The notes under the pieces are model-generated. The model had not been told where the DNA came from, did no database searches, and saw only the letters and a list, made by a program, of their open reading frames with translations. This document shows, piece after piece, positions 45,438 through 54,691 of a stretch of DNA of 64,000 nucleotides. The position numbers and the translations under genes were made by a program. Origin of the DNA: Blautia sp. GTDB lineage: Bacteria; Bacillota; Clostridia; Lachnospirales; Lachnospiraceae. Where the stretch lies: the NCBI GenBank assembly GCA_029257805.1, contig JARIAR010000025.1, positions 100,147 to 164,146 on the forward strand. Reading direction: 5' to 3'. Every line of letters begins with the position of its first letter. The stretch's first letter is position 1.

Positions 45438-46364
45438 ATGATTAACAAGCTGATTGACAAAATTCAGAAGACAAATGCGCCTATCGTAGTAGGCCTTGAT
45501 CCTATGATGAATTATATTCCAAAGCATATCCAGGAAAAAGCATTTGCAGAATATGGGGAAACACTGGAAGGTGCAGCGGAGGCAATCTGGCAGTACAACA
45601 AAGGAATCGTAGATGCAACATATGATTTGATCCCTGCTGTAAAACCGCAGATTGCAATGTACGAGCAGTTTGGAATTCCGGGGATGATCGCATACAAAAA
45701 AACAGTGGATTACTGTAAATCAAAAGATCTGGTTGTAATTGGAGATATTAAAAGAGGCGATATAGGATCTACCTCAGCTGCTTATGCAGTAGGACATCTT
45801 GGAAAAGTACAGGTGGGAAATAAAAAATATGCAGGTTTTGACGAAGATTTCGCAACTGTGAACCCATATCTTGGATCAGATGGAGTAAATCCGTTTATTG
45901 ACATTTGTAAAGAAGAAAATAAAGGGCTTTTTATCCTGGTAAAAACATCCAATCCGTCCAGCGGAGAATTTCAGGACAGATTAATTGACGGCCGTCCTCT
46001 TTATGAGTGGGTTGGTGAAAAAGTTGCGCAGTGGGGACAGGAGCATATGGGAAAAGAATACAGCTATATTGGCGCTGTAGTAGGAGCAACCTATCCGGAA
46101 ATGGGAAAAGTCCTTCGTAAAATAATGCCAAAAACCTTCATTCTTGTTCCGGGTTATGGCGCACAGGGAGGAAAAGGAGCAGATCTTGTACATTTCTTTA
46201 ATGAGGATGGACTTGGAGCAATTGTAAATTCTTCCAGAGGAATCATTGCGGCATACAAACAGGAAAAATATGCTGCATTTGGAGAAGAGGGATATGCAGA
46301 TGCTTCCCGTCAGGCAGTAAAAGATATGATCGAAGATATTAGCGGTGCGCTTAACAATCGCTAG
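45438..46364 (+). CDS. pyrF: Orotidine 5'-phosphate decarboxylase (subfamily 2)
   Basis: 308 aa, longer than the E. coli type (about 245) and matching the second bacterial subfamily. VVGLDPMMNYIP near the start and VIGDIKRGDIGSTSAAYA (the catalytic Lys/Asp set) are clear, with VPGYGAQGGKG later. It makes UMP from OMP. AGGAGG precedes ATG 45438. Confidence 0.95.
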   Translation: MINKLIDKIQKTNAPIVVGLDPMMNYIPKHIQEKAFAEYGETLEGAAEAIWQYNKGIVDATYDLIPAVKPQIAMYEQFGIPGMIAYKKTVDYCKSKDLVVIGDIKRGDIGSTSAAYAVGHLGKVQVGNKKYAGFDEDFATVNPYLGSDGVNPFIDICKEENKGLFILVKTSNPSSGEFQDRLIDGRPLYEWVGEKVAQWGQEHMGKEYSYIGAVVGATYPEMGKVLRKIMPKTFILVPGYGAQGGKGADLVHFFNEDGLGAIVNSSRGIIAAYKQEKYAAFGEEGYADASRQAVKDMIEDISGALNNR

Positions 46365-46374
46365 GAGGACAGAA

Positions 46375-47151
46375 ATGAAAGAAAAAGAAAAATGTAAAAT
46401 TGTAAAGCAGGAATGTATTGCTTCTGATATTTACAGTATGTGGCTTCAAACAGAAAAGATTGCACAAAATGCAGTTCCGGGACAGTTTGTATCATTATAT
46501 ACAAAGGATGGCAGCAAATTGCTGCCACGTCCGATCAGTTTGTGCGAAATTGATAAAGAACAGGGACGTATCCGTCTTGTATATCGTGTGACCGGAGAAA
46601 AAACAGGGACAGAAGAATTTTCCAGGTATCACGCGCAGATTCCCATTGATACCATGGGACCTTTAGGAAATGGATTTCCTCTTTCGGAAGTAAAAGGAAA
46701 GCGTGTCTTTTTAATAGGTGGAGGCATTGGGATTCCTCCAATGCTGGAGACGGCAAAACAGCTTGATGCAGAGGTGATTTCTGTTTTGGGATATCGTGAT
46801 CAGCTGTTTTTAAAGGAAGAGTTTGAGGCGTATGGTCGTGTATTTGTTGCTACAGAAGACGGGTCAGCAGGGACAAAAGGAAATGTAATGGATGTGATCC
46901 GTGAAAATGATCTGGAAGCAGATGCAATATTTGCCTGTGGTCCTACACCTATGCTGAAAGCGATTAAGGCATATGCAGAAGAAAAGAAAATTCCATGTTG
47001 GATTTCTATGGAGGAACGTATGGCATGTGGAATAGGCGCATGTCTTGGATGCGTATGTAAATCCAAAGAAGTAGACGGACATTCTCATGTACATAATAAG
47101 CGGGTATGTAAAGATGGTCCTGTATTTCTTAGTACGGAGGTAGAGTTATGA
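46375..47151 (+). CDS. pyrK: Dihydroorotate dehydrogenase B, electron-transfer subunit
   Basis: 258 aa from ATG 46375, right after CTAGGAGGAC; an extension to 46345 overlaps pyrF and is not used. FAD-binding RPISLCEI, NAD-binding FLIGGGIGIPPM, and a C-terminal 2Fe-2S cluster in MACGIGACLGCVC with a later Cys. It passes electrons from PyrD to NAD+. It overlaps pyrD by 4 bp. Confidence 0.95.
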   Translation: MKEKEKCKIVKQECIASDIYSMWLQTEKIAQNAVPGQFVSLYTKDGSKLLPRPISLCEIDKEQGRIRLVYRVTGEKTGTEEFSRYHAQIPIDTMGPLGNGFPLSEVKGKRVFLIGGGIGIPPMLETAKQLDAEVISVLGYRDQLFLKEEFEAYGRVFVATEDGSAGTKGNVMDVIRENDLEADAIFACGPTPMLKAIKAYAEEKKIPCWISMEERMACGIGACLGCVCKSKEVDGHSHVHNKRVCKDGPVFLSTEVEL

Positions 47152-48053
47152 GCAAAATGAGTGTGACTCTTGCGGGAGTGGAGTTAAAAAATCCGGTTAT
47201 GACTGCTTCTGGAACATTTGGATCCGGAGAGGAATACAGCGAGTTTGTGGATTTAAACAGACTTGGTGCAGTTGTGACAAAAGGTGTGGCAAATGTTCCG
47301 TGGCCAGGGAACCAAACTCCTCGTATTGCAGAAACTCCAAGTGGAATGTTAAATGCCATCGGTCTTCAGAATCCGGGTATAGACGTGTTTTGTGAAAGAG
47401 ATATTCCTTTTTTAAAACAGTATGATACAAAAATCATTGTAAATGTTTGCGGAAAAACAACAGAAGATTATTGCCAGGTAGTGGAGCGTCTTGGGAATGA
47501 GCCGGTTGATATGTTGGAAATAAATGTCTCCTGCCCTAACGTAAAAGAAGGCGGGATTGCTTTCGGTCAGGATCCGAAAGCTTTGGAGGCAATCACAAAA
47601 GAAGTGAAAAAATATGCAAAGCAGCCGGTGATTATGAAACTTAGTCCAAATGTAACGGATATTACAGAAATGGCACGTGCAGCAGAAGCTGGTGGAGCAG
47701 ATGTGTTATCTCTTATTAATACAATTACCGGTATGAAAATTGATATTAACAGGCGAACATTTGCTCTTGCAAATAAGACTGGCGGTATGTCAGGACCGGC
47801 AGTTAAGCCGGTGGCAGTACGTATGGTATATCAGGTGGCAAATGCAGTTTCTCTTCCAATTATAGGGATGGGAGGGATTTCCAGTGCGGAAGATGCTTTG
47901 GAATTTATTATGGCAGGTGCCACAGCAGTGTCTGTAGGAACAGCAAATTTCTTTGAACCACGCACAACAGAAAGGGTAGTGGATGGAATTGCGAATTTCC
48001 TGGAGAGACAGAAGATAGAAAACATTCGCGATATCATAGGAATCGTAAAATAA
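47148..48053 (+). CDS. pyrD: Dihydroorotate dehydrogenase B, catalytic subunit
   Basis: 301 aa, class 1B. The active-site Cys is in NVSCPNVKEGGIAFGQDP; ASGTFGSGEEY and the FMN-binding GMGGISSAEDALEFI are typical. It oxidises dihydroorotate to orotate with PyrK. Its ATG overlaps the pyrK stop. Confidence 0.96.
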   Translation: MSKMSVTLAGVELKNPVMTASGTFGSGEEYSEFVDLNRLGAVVTKGVANVPWPGNQTPRIAETPSGMLNAIGLQNPGIDVFCERDIPFLKQYDTKIIVNVCGKTTEDYCQVVERLGNEPVDMLEINVSCPNVKEGGIAFGQDPKALEAITKEVKKYAKQPVIMKLSPNVTDITEMARAAEAGGADVLSLINTITGMKIDINRRTFALANKTGGMSGPAVKPVAVRMVYQVANAVSLPIIGMGGISSAEDALEFIMAGATAVSVGTANFFEPRTTERVVDGIANFLERQKIENIRDIIGIVK

Positions 48054-48070
48054 TTTGGAGGATAAAAGAG

Positions 48071-48745
48071 ATGGAACAGTATAAACAGGAATTTATTGAA
48101 TTTATGATTGATTGTAATGTATTAAAGTTCGGAGATTTTGTGACGAAATCAGGACGTAAAACACCGTTTTTTGTAAACACCGGATTTTACCGTACAGGTG
48201 CGCAGCTGCGTAAATTAGGTGAGTATTATGCGAAAGCAATTGAAAGTAAATTTGGATTAGATTTTGATGTTTTGTTTGGACCGGCATATAAAGGAATTCC
48301 TCTTACTGTGGCAGCTACAATGGCGATCAGTGAGCAGTACGACCGCGATATTCGCTATTGTTCTAATCGTAAAGAAGTAAAAGACCACGGAGATAAAGGA
48401 ATCCTTCTTGGAAGTCCAATTGAAGATGGCGATAAAGTAGTTATTATTGAAGATGTTACAACAGCAGGAACTTCTATTCAGGAAACACTTCCGATTATTA
48501 AAGCGCAGGGAGATGTTACACCAATAGGTCTTGTTGTTTCTGTTGACCGTATGGAACGGGGCCAGGGAACAAAAAGCGCATTAAAAGAAATTGAAGAAAA
48601 ATACGGATTACAAACAACCGCAATTGTAACAATGGCAGAAGTTGTAGAGCATCTTTATAATAAAGAATATAAAGGAAAAGTAATTATTGACGATACGCTG
48701 AAAGCAGCTATTGATGCATATTACCAGCAGTATGGTGCAGAATAG
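48071..48745 (+). CDS. pyrE: Orotate phosphoribosyltransferase
   Basis: 224 aa. The PRPP-binding motif is VVIIEDVTTAGTSI. Other marks are FGPAYKGIPL and KDHGDKG. It joins orotate to PRPP. TTGGAGG precedes ATG 48071. It is the last biosynthetic gene of the operon; no terminator follows before the next small gene, so the downstream genes may be co-transcribed. Confidence 0.95.
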   Translation: MEQYKQEFIEFMIDCNVLKFGDFVTKSGRKTPFFVNTGFYRTGAQLRKLGEYYAKAIESKFGLDFDVLFGPAYKGIPLTVAATMAISEQYDRDIRYCSNRKEVKDHGDKGILLGSPIEDGDKVVIIEDVTTAGTSIQETLPIIKAQGDVTPIGLVVSVDRMERGQGTKSALKEIEEKYGLQTTAIVTMAEVVEHLYNKEYKGKVIIDDTLKAAIDAYYQQYGAE

Positions 48746-48767
48746 AGCATAAAGGAGGGCTTTGGAA

Positions 48768-48920
48768 ATGAATGAAAAGGTTTATAAGACCATGTCTGGA
48801 ACAGGAGCAGGCAATATTGCCATTGGAATTGTGGTACTTGTAACAGGTCTTGTTTCCGGTATTCTGATGATTGTGAACGGAGCCCGGCTCTTGAAGCGCA
48901 AGGCAGAAATTCTGATATAG
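48768..48920 (+). CDS. Very small membrane protein (50 aa)
   Basis: ATG 48768 to TAG 48918-48920, with AAAGGAGGG at 48751-48759. A short polar start is followed by one long hydrophobic stretch (about 15-43) with many Gly and Ile/Val, then a basic end (LLKRKAEILI). The strong ribosome site and tight packing after pyrE (22 bp) and before the VanZ-like gene (9 bp) support a real gene. Function unknown. Confidence 0.7.
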   Translation: MNEKVYKTMSGTGAGNIAIGIVVLVTGLVSGILMIVNGARLLKRKAEILI

Positions 48921-48929
48921 GGGAAGACA

Positions 48930-49403
48930 TTGGAAGACAAAACGAAACATTTGATTCGCCATGCAGGTCTGGGACTATTCGTATTGTATATGATGCTGCT
49001 TATCTATTTTCTGTTCTTTTCAGAAGAGTATGGAAGGGTGGCAGAAGCAGAAAGGTCATTCCGGTATAATCTTAAACCTTTTGTGGAAATACGGAGGTTC
49101 TGGGTCTACAGGCATCAACTGGGACTTGGCGCACTTTTAACAAATCTTTTTGGAAATGTAATAGGATTTATTCCGTATGGATATATTCTGCCTGTTGTGA
49201 CCAGACATATGCGCAGTGGATTTCTTATTATTTTATCTGGATTTTGTCTCAGTCTTACAGTAGAAATCATTCAGCTTATAACAAAAGTTGGAAGTTTTGA
49301 TGTGGATGATCTAATATTAAATACACTTGGCGCAGCACTCGGTTATTTGCTCTTTGTTATATGCAACACGGTTAGGAGAAAATATTATGGCAAAAAGATA
49401 TAG
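48930..49403 (+). CDS. VanZ-like family membrane protein
   Basis: 157 aa with a TTG start at 48930 (GGGGAAG upstream). It has four membrane segments and the VanZ pattern: LKPF near 46-49, NLFGNVIGFIPYG, SLTVEIIQL and DVDDLILNTLGAALGY. VanZ-like proteins are linked to glycopeptide tolerance in some cases, but most have no known role. It overlaps the next gene by 17 bp. Confidence 0.88.
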   Translation: MEDKTKHLIRHAGLGLFVLYMMLLIYFLFFSEEYGRVAEAERSFRYNLKPFVEIRRFWVYRHQLGLGALLTNLFGNVIGFIPYGYILPVVTRHMRSGFLIILSGFCLSLTVEIIQLITKVGSFDVDDLILNTLGAALGYLLFVICNTVRRKYYGKKI

Positions 49404-49701
49404 ATATGCGTTTGCGAAGAAAAAAGAAACAAGGAAAGGGAAGCTTTCGGTAGGTCTTGCCGTGGCTTCCTTTCTCCTGTTTTTAACAGCTGTTCTACTT
49501 GCGTTTGTTTTGCGGGGAAAGCTGGGATTTCTGGTAGGTGGAGTAAGTCTCTTTGCAACTCTTCTTTCTTTTTACGGCTTTATAATGGGACTTGCAGGTT
49601 TTTCAGAAGAAAACTGTAAACATCGTACCAGTACAATAGGATCTATTGCAAATGGGTGTATTGCAGTAGGATGGATATGCCTTTTTTTGATGGGGTTATA
49701 A
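49387..49701 (+). CDS. Small three-pass membrane protein (DUF6142-like)
   Basis: 104 aa from ATG 49387 (AGGAG upstream). A basic N-terminus (YRYAFAKKKE) precedes three hydrophobic segments. The pattern recalls a Lachnospiraceae family annotated DUF6142; this is from memory. It starts inside the VanZ-like gene and ends 1 bp before the HD gene. Confidence 0.65.
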   Translation: MAKRYRYAFAKKKETRKGKLSVGLAVASFLLFLTAVLLAFVLRGKLGFLVGGVSLFATLLSFYGFIMGLAGFSEENCKHRTSTIGSIANGCIAVGWICLFLMGL

Positions 49702-49702
49702 A

Positions 49703-50317
49703 ATGGAAAAGTTAAATCGTTTAAAACAGCAAATGGATTTTATTCTTGAGGTAGATAAGATAAAAAATATTTTTCGGCAGACATATCTGACAGATGGAAA
49801 TCGAAAAGAAAATGATGCAGAACATTCCTGGCATTTAGCTTTAATGGCAATTGTACTAAAAGAATATGCAGAGGAGGAGGTTGATCTTGCAAGAGTGCTT
49901 CCTATGGTGCTTATTCATGATATTGTGGAAATTGATGCAGGTGATACGTATGCATATGATGAAATGGCTGCTTTGACAAAGGCAGATAGAGAGACAAAAG
50001 CTGCACGGCGGATATTTGGAATTCTGCCGGAAGATCAGAGAGAATGGATGATAGGATTATGGCGGGAGTTTGAAGCATATGAAACACCGGATGCAAAGTT
50101 TGCTCATATGCTGGATAATAGTCAGCCGCTTCTTTTGAACGATGCATCCGAAGGAAAGAGCTGGGCAGAACATCATGTGAAAAAAAGTCAGATTTACAAA
50201 AGGAATAGAAAAACAAAAGAGGGTTCGCTGGAAGTATGGGAGTACATGCAGGAAATTATCCAGAAACATGTACAGCTGGGAAATGTAGTGGAAGATATGG
50301 AAGAAAAAATAAAATAG
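49703..50317 (+). CDS. HD-domain hydrolase (5'-deoxynucleotidase-like)
   Basis: 204 aa. The metal-binding set is ENDAEHSWHLAL and LIHDIVEIDAGDTYAYD (HD, then D), as in YfbR/HDDC2 nucleotidases. It likely removes phosphate from deoxynucleoside monophosphates, which would fit near pur and pyr genes. It follows the small membrane gene by 1 bp. Confidence 0.88.
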   Translation: MEKLNRLKQQMDFILEVDKIKNIFRQTYLTDGNRKENDAEHSWHLALMAIVLKEYAEEEVDLARVLPMVLIHDIVEIDAGDTYAYDEMAALTKADRETKAARRIFGILPEDQREWMIGLWREFEAYETPDAKFAHMLDNSQPLLLNDASEGKSWAEHHVKKSQIYKRNRKTKEGSLEVWEYMQEIIQKHVQLGNVVEDMEEKIK

Positions 50318-50336
50318 AAGAAAGGACGAGAAGGAT

Positions 50337-52373
50337 TTGGACGAATGGATGATGGAGCGATATGCTCTTGCAAAAATGAGAACCGGAGAAATAGCATCAG
50401 AAGAAATCGTGCAGGAACAATATCTGGAATTTTTCCAAAAAACAGCACGTTTTTTGAAGCATACAATTGAAGTAATGGAAAATACAGAAACAGATAAGTC
50501 ATTAGAAGAACTGGAAAAAGAGAACAGGCAGTTATATGAAGATATACTCCCGGAAAATTATGATACTTCTTATGGAAATCCTGCATATGCGACGGAAAAA
50601 CTGGGAGAATACGGGCAGTTGTTTTCATTTCTTTATACAGAACTTCGGGGAACAATCGTATATGCTTATGAAAAACGAATCAAAGATATGACGGAAGCAC
50701 TGGAGTTGTTTGTTGAAGTTTATGCTGCTTTTGCACAGGAAGAAATTCCGGATGCGGCTACGGTAAAAGGCATTCTTACTTCTTATGTAAATGATTATTG
50801 TCAGGATATGATGGAACGCAGAATTCAGGAAGGTGTAGATCCGGAACTTGATTTTGCAGTGAAGATCATAATGGAATCCGATCTTACAGATTTACGTTAT
50901 TTATATAAATATGGAGAATTCATTTCTGATAATGAAATTGGAGTTGCTCAGTTTTTAAACTCTCTAACCCAGAAAGAAATCGAAGATATGGCTTCTACTT
51001 ATACAGAAGGATATCGCATTGGTTTCATTATGGGGCGTAAGGATATTACAAAGAAAAAAACGGTGAACATTCGATACAATCTTGGATTTGAGCGTATGGT
51101 GAAAGCGGCAATAGTTCAATTTGAAAAGATGGGATTGAAGCCGGTTATATATCGCCATGCGGTACATGCCGTGAATAAAAAAGGACAGAGCCGGGTAGGA
51201 TATACTGGTGGAATTGCCAATCCGCAGTATGATTATGATCATCGTCAGGATAGTGCACTTTTTATGGACGGAGAGTTTGTAAAAAGAAAACTTCGTGCAA
51301 TGCAGACTTCTTATGAAAAATATAAGGAACTGGCAGAAGTTCATGGAGGTCCGGCCTGCATAGAAACTTTTGGAGAAATTCCTTTCTCCCCTGAGAATCG
51401 TCCGGAAGCACTGGCATATACGGAAGCACAGCAGAAACTGCAGATTGAACTGGATAATGAATCCGGTCAGATTGTAAACCGCTATATAAAAGGGGATGAA
51501 AGAAGTTTTACTATTATTGCCTATCCGGTTCCGGAAATTGGAGATAAGTTCCCGGAAATCTTTTATGAAATTGTAAAAATAAACACATTGGATTATCATT
51601 TGTACCAGGAAATACAGCAGACGATCATCGATACACTGGACACCTGCGAATGGGTAGAAATTAAAGGTCAGGATGGAAATGAAACAGATCTTCTGATTCA
51701 TCTGCATACACTTGCAGACCCGGAAAAGGAAACAAATTTTGAAAATTGTGTAGCAGATGTGAATATTCCGGTAGGGGAAGTGTTTACGTCTCCTTTGTTA
51801 GCCGGAACAGGAGGAACGCTTCATGTAAAGAAAGTGTATTTGAATGGGCTGCAGTTTAAAAATTTGAAACTTGTATTTGACTGTGGACAGGTAATTGATT
51901 ATTCGTGTACAAATTTTGAAGATGAAGAAGAAAATCGAAGATATATTGAAGATAATATTCTTCATCATCATGCAAAGATTCCAATGGGAGAGTTTGCAAT
52001 CGGAACAAATACAACGGCTTATGTAGCTGCTAAAAAATATCAGATAGAAGATAAACTTCCGATTTTAATCGCGGAGAAGATGGGACCTCATTTTGCAGTG
52101 GGAGATACCTGTTATAGTTGGGCAGAGGATACTGCCGTATTTAATCCAAATGGAAAAGAAATCATTGCACGGGACAATGAAATTTCCATGCTTCGAAAAG
52201 AAGATATTAGTATGGCGTATTATGGATGTCACACAGATATTACCATTCCATATGAAGAACTTGGAAGCATTCGTGTCATTGATGATGATGGAGAAATGGT
52301 CTCAATTATAGAGAAAGGAAGATTTGTTCTTCCTGGAACAGAAAAGTTAAATGAACCATTTGAGAAACTGTAA
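50337..52373 (+). CDS. M29-type aminopeptidase with a long N-terminal extension
   Basis: 678 aa, against about 370-410 for ordinary M29 aminopeptidases. The C-terminal 430 residues carry the M29 pattern: NIPVGEVFTSPL, a G-GTLHV strand, GEFAIGTN and HFAVGDTCYSW, which would provide the metal-binding Glu, His, Tyr and Asp. The first 245 or so residues are mostly helical and match nothing I know. The start is a TTG at 50337; ATG 50349 or 50352 is an alternative. It stands 19 bp after the HD gene. Confidence 0.8.
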   Translation: MDEWMMERYALAKMRTGEIASEEIVQEQYLEFFQKTARFLKHTIEVMENTETDKSLEELEKENRQLYEDILPENYDTSYGNPAYATEKLGEYGQLFSFLYTELRGTIVYAYEKRIKDMTEALELFVEVYAAFAQEEIPDAATVKGILTSYVNDYCQDMMERRIQEGVDPELDFAVKIIMESDLTDLRYLYKYGEFISDNEIGVAQFLNSLTQKEIEDMASTYTEGYRIGFIMGRKDITKKKTVNIRYNLGFERMVKAAIVQFEKMGLKPVIYRHAVHAVNKKGQSRVGYTGGIANPQYDYDHRQDSALFMDGEFVKRKLRAMQTSYEKYKELAEVHGGPACIETFGEIPFSPENRPEALAYTEAQQKLQIELDNESGQIVNRYIKGDERSFTIIAYPVPEIGDKFPEIFYEIVKINTLDYHLYQEIQQTIIDTLDTCEWVEIKGQDGNETDLLIHLHTLADPEKETNFENCVADVNIPVGEVFTSPLLAGTGGTLHVKKVYLNGLQFKNLKLVFDCGQVIDYSCTNFEDEEENRRYIEDNILHHHAKIPMGEFAIGTNTTAYVAAKKYQIEDKLPILIAEKMGPHFAVGDTCYSWAEDTAVFNPNGKEIIARDNEISMLRKEDISMAYYGCHTDITIPYEELGSIRVIDDDGEMVSIIEKGRFVLPGTEKLNEPFEKL

Positions 52374-52403
52374 CTTTTTATAAGTGTCAAAATATCTTTT
52401 TGG

Positions 52404-52432
52404 TTGACAGAAAAAGGGAATCTTAGTAGAAT
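52404..52432 (+). promoter_or_regulatory. Promoter of the pur operon
   Basis: TTGACA (52404-52409), a 17-bp spacer and TAGAAT (52427-52432), about 82 bp before the purE ATG. I see no purine riboswitch core and no clear PurR box. Confidence 0.8.
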
Positions 52433-52514
52433 TTACGCGTAGAAGTGCATTTTATGGATAAAAAAGATGAATGTCTGTTTTGTCCTAAAATATATAGAAA
52501 AAAGGAGAACAATT

Positions 52515-53015
52515 ATGGCAAAAGTAGGAATTGTAATGGGTAGTGATTCAGATATGCCTGTTATGAGCAAGGCAGCAGCAATTCTGGAAAAACTGGGAAT
52601 TGACTATGAAATGAAAATTATTTCCGCACACAGAGAGCCGGATGTGTTTTTTGAGTACGCGAAAAGTGCAGAAGAAAAAGGTTTTAAAGTAATTATTGCA
52701 GGCGCTGGTATGGCAGCTCATCTGCCAGGCATGTGCGCGGCTATTTTCCCAATGCCTGTTATAGGCATTCCTATGCATACAACTTCTCTTGGAGGAAGAG
52801 ATTCTCTGTATTCAATCGTGCAGATGCCTTCCGGAATCCCGGTTGCTACTGTAGCAATTAATGGAGGAGCAAATGCCGGATTGTTAGCTGCTAAAATTCT
52901 TGCTACTTCAGATGAAGAACTTTTGGGGCGCTTGAAAGCATACAGCCAGGAATTAAAAGAACAGGTAGAGGCAAAAGACGCAAGACTTCAGGAAGTTGGA
53001 TATAAAGAATATTAA
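52515..53015 (+). CDS. purE: N5-carboxyaminoimidazole ribonucleotide mutase
   Basis: 166 aa from ATG 52515 (AAAGGAG upstream). [22 protein letters not shown] and [11 protein letters not shown] are the class I PurE active-site motifs. It moves the carboxyl group of N5-CAIR to give CAIR. No purK is in the window. Confidence 0.96.
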   Translation: MAKVGIVMGSDSDMPVMSKAAAILEKLGIDYEMKIISAHREPDVFFEYAKSAEEKGFKVIIAGAGMAAHLPGMCAAIFPMPVIGIPMHTTSLGGRDSLYSIVQMPSGIPVATVAINGGANAGLLAAKILATSDEELLGRLKAYSQELKEQVEAKDARLQEVGYKEY

Positions 53016-53041
53016 TCAAGGGGATAAAAGGGAGGATCATT

Positions 53042-54067
53042 ATGGATTACAAGAACGCAGGTGTGGATATTGAAGCTGGATACAAATCAGTAGAACTTAT
53101 GAAACAGCATATTGCAAAAACAATGAGACCGGAAGTACTGGGAGGAATCGGTGGTTTTTCAGGCGCTTTTTCTATGAATGCTTTTAAAGATATGGAAGAG
53201 CCAACACTTGTTTCCGGAACAGATGGAGTGGGAACAAAATTGAAACTGGCTTTTATCATGGACAAGCATGATACCGTAGGGATCGATTGTGTTGCAATGT
53301 GTGTAAATGATATTGCATGTGCAGGCGGTGAACCATTATTTTTCCTGGATTATATTGCATGTGGAAAAAACTATCCGGAAAAAATCGCATCAATTGTAAA
53401 AGGTGTTGCAGAAGGATGCTGCCAGTCAAATGCTGCTCTCATCGGAGGAGAGACTGCAGAAATGCCAGGGTTTTATCCGTTAGATGAATATGATCTTGCC
53501 GGTTTTGCCGTAGGTGTAGTAGACAAAAAAGACCTGATTACAGGAGAAGAACTGGAAGCTGGGGATGTATTAATTGGAATGGCTTCTTCCGGTGTACATA
53601 GTAATGGTTTTTCCCTTGTAAGAAAAGTGTTTGAAATGACAAAAGAATCCATGGATACATATTACGATGAATTAGGAACAACTTTAGGGGAAGCGCTTAT
53701 TGCACCTACCAAAATTTATGTAAAAGCATTAAAGAGCATTAAGGATGCGGGGGTACGTATTCACGCATGCAGTCATATTACAGGCGGTGGTTTTTACGAA
53801 AATGTACCGCGTATGCTTAAAGAAGGTACAAGAGCCGTGATTGAAAAAGATAGCTACCCGGTTCTTCCAATCTTTAAACTTCTTGCAAAAACAGGAAATA
53901 TTGAAGAAAAAATGATGTACAACACATATAACATGGGTCTTGGAATGGTTCTTGCTGTTAAGGCAGCAGATGTTGATAAAACAATGCAGGCGATTCAGGC
54001 AGCTGGTGAACAGCCATATGTAGTAGGAAGAATCGAAGAAGGCGAAAAGGGAGTGACCTTATGCTAA
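53042..54067 (+). CDS. purM: Phosphoribosylformylglycinamidine cyclo-ligase
   Basis: 341 aa. [34 protein letters not shown] and [11 protein letters not shown] are diagnostic. It closes FGAM to AIR with ATP. GGGAGG precedes the ATG. It overlaps purN by 7 bp. Confidence 0.97.
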   Translation: MDYKNAGVDIEAGYKSVELMKQHIAKTMRPEVLGGIGGFSGAFSMNAFKDMEEPTLVSGTDGVGTKLKLAFIMDKHDTVGIDCVAMCVNDIACAGGEPLFFLDYIACGKNYPEKIASIVKGVAEGCCQSNAALIGGETAEMPGFYPLDEYDLAGFAVGVVDKKDLITGEELEAGDVLIGMASSGVHSNGFSLVRKVFEMTKESMDTYYDELGTTLGEALIAPTKIYVKALKSIKDAGVRIHACSHITGGGFYENVPRMLKEGTRAVIEKDSYPVLPIFKLLAKTGNIEEKMMYNTYNMGLGMVLAVKAADVDKTMQAIQAAGEQPYVVGRIEEGEKGVTLC

Positions 54068-54687
54068 AATTAGGCATTTTGGTTTCTGGTGGCGGAACAA
54101 ATCTTCAGGCAATTTTGGATGCTGTGGATAATGGAAGTATTACAAATGCGGAAGTTAAAACAGTAATTAGCAATAATGCAAATGCCTACGCTCTGGAACG
54201 GGCCAGACAGCATGGGATTGAAGCAGTGTGCGTTTCGCCAAAGTCGTATGATACGAGGGAAGAATTCAATAAGGCACTTCTTGAAAAACTGAAAGAAAGT
54301 GATGTAGACCTGGTGGTTCTTGCTGGGTGTCTGGTTGTAATACCTCCGATGATTGTGGAGGCGTTTCCAAATCGTATTATTAATATACATCCATCTCTAA
54401 TCCCATCATTTTGCGGGGAAGGGTACTATGGGCTTCGTGTACACGAGGCCGTCCTTGCTCGCGGTGTAAAAGTAACCGGTGCGACGGTGCACTTTGTGGA
54501 TAATGGAACGGATACCGGACCGATTATCTTACAGAAAGCTGTGAAAGTAGAAGATGGAGATACGCCGGAAGTTTTGCAGAGGCGTGTGATGGAAAAGGCA
54601 GAGTGGAAAATATTGCCTCTTGCTATTGATCTGATTGCAAATAATAAAATTAAGGTTGTGGACGGAAAAGTTTCGGTGAAGGAGTAA
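54061..54687 (+). CDS. purN: Phosphoribosylglycinamide formyltransferase (folate-dependent)
   Basis: 208 aa. [26 protein letters not shown] and [17 protein letters not shown] hold the catalytic Asn, His and Asp. It formylates GAR with 10-formyl-THF. It is translationally coupled to purM. Confidence 0.96.
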   Translation: MLKLGILVSGGGTNLQAILDAVDNGSITNAEVKTVISNNANAYALERARQHGIEAVCVSPKSYDTREEFNKALLEKLKESDVDLVVLAGCLVVIPPMIVEAFPNRIINIHPSLIPSFCGEGYYGLRVHEAVLARGVKVTGATVHFVDNGTDTGPIILQKAVKVEDGDTPEVLQRRVMEKAEWKILPLAIDLIANNKIKVVDGKVSVKE

Positions 54688-54691
54688 AAAA

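Noticed and set aside
50964..51707. 247-codon frame antisense to the M29-type gene
   Set aside because: No ribosome site and no recognisable protein pattern; the sense frame is clearly coding.
52374..52514. Purine riboswitch before purE
   Set aside because: The conserved junction bases and paired loops of that class are not present; only a promoter is visible.
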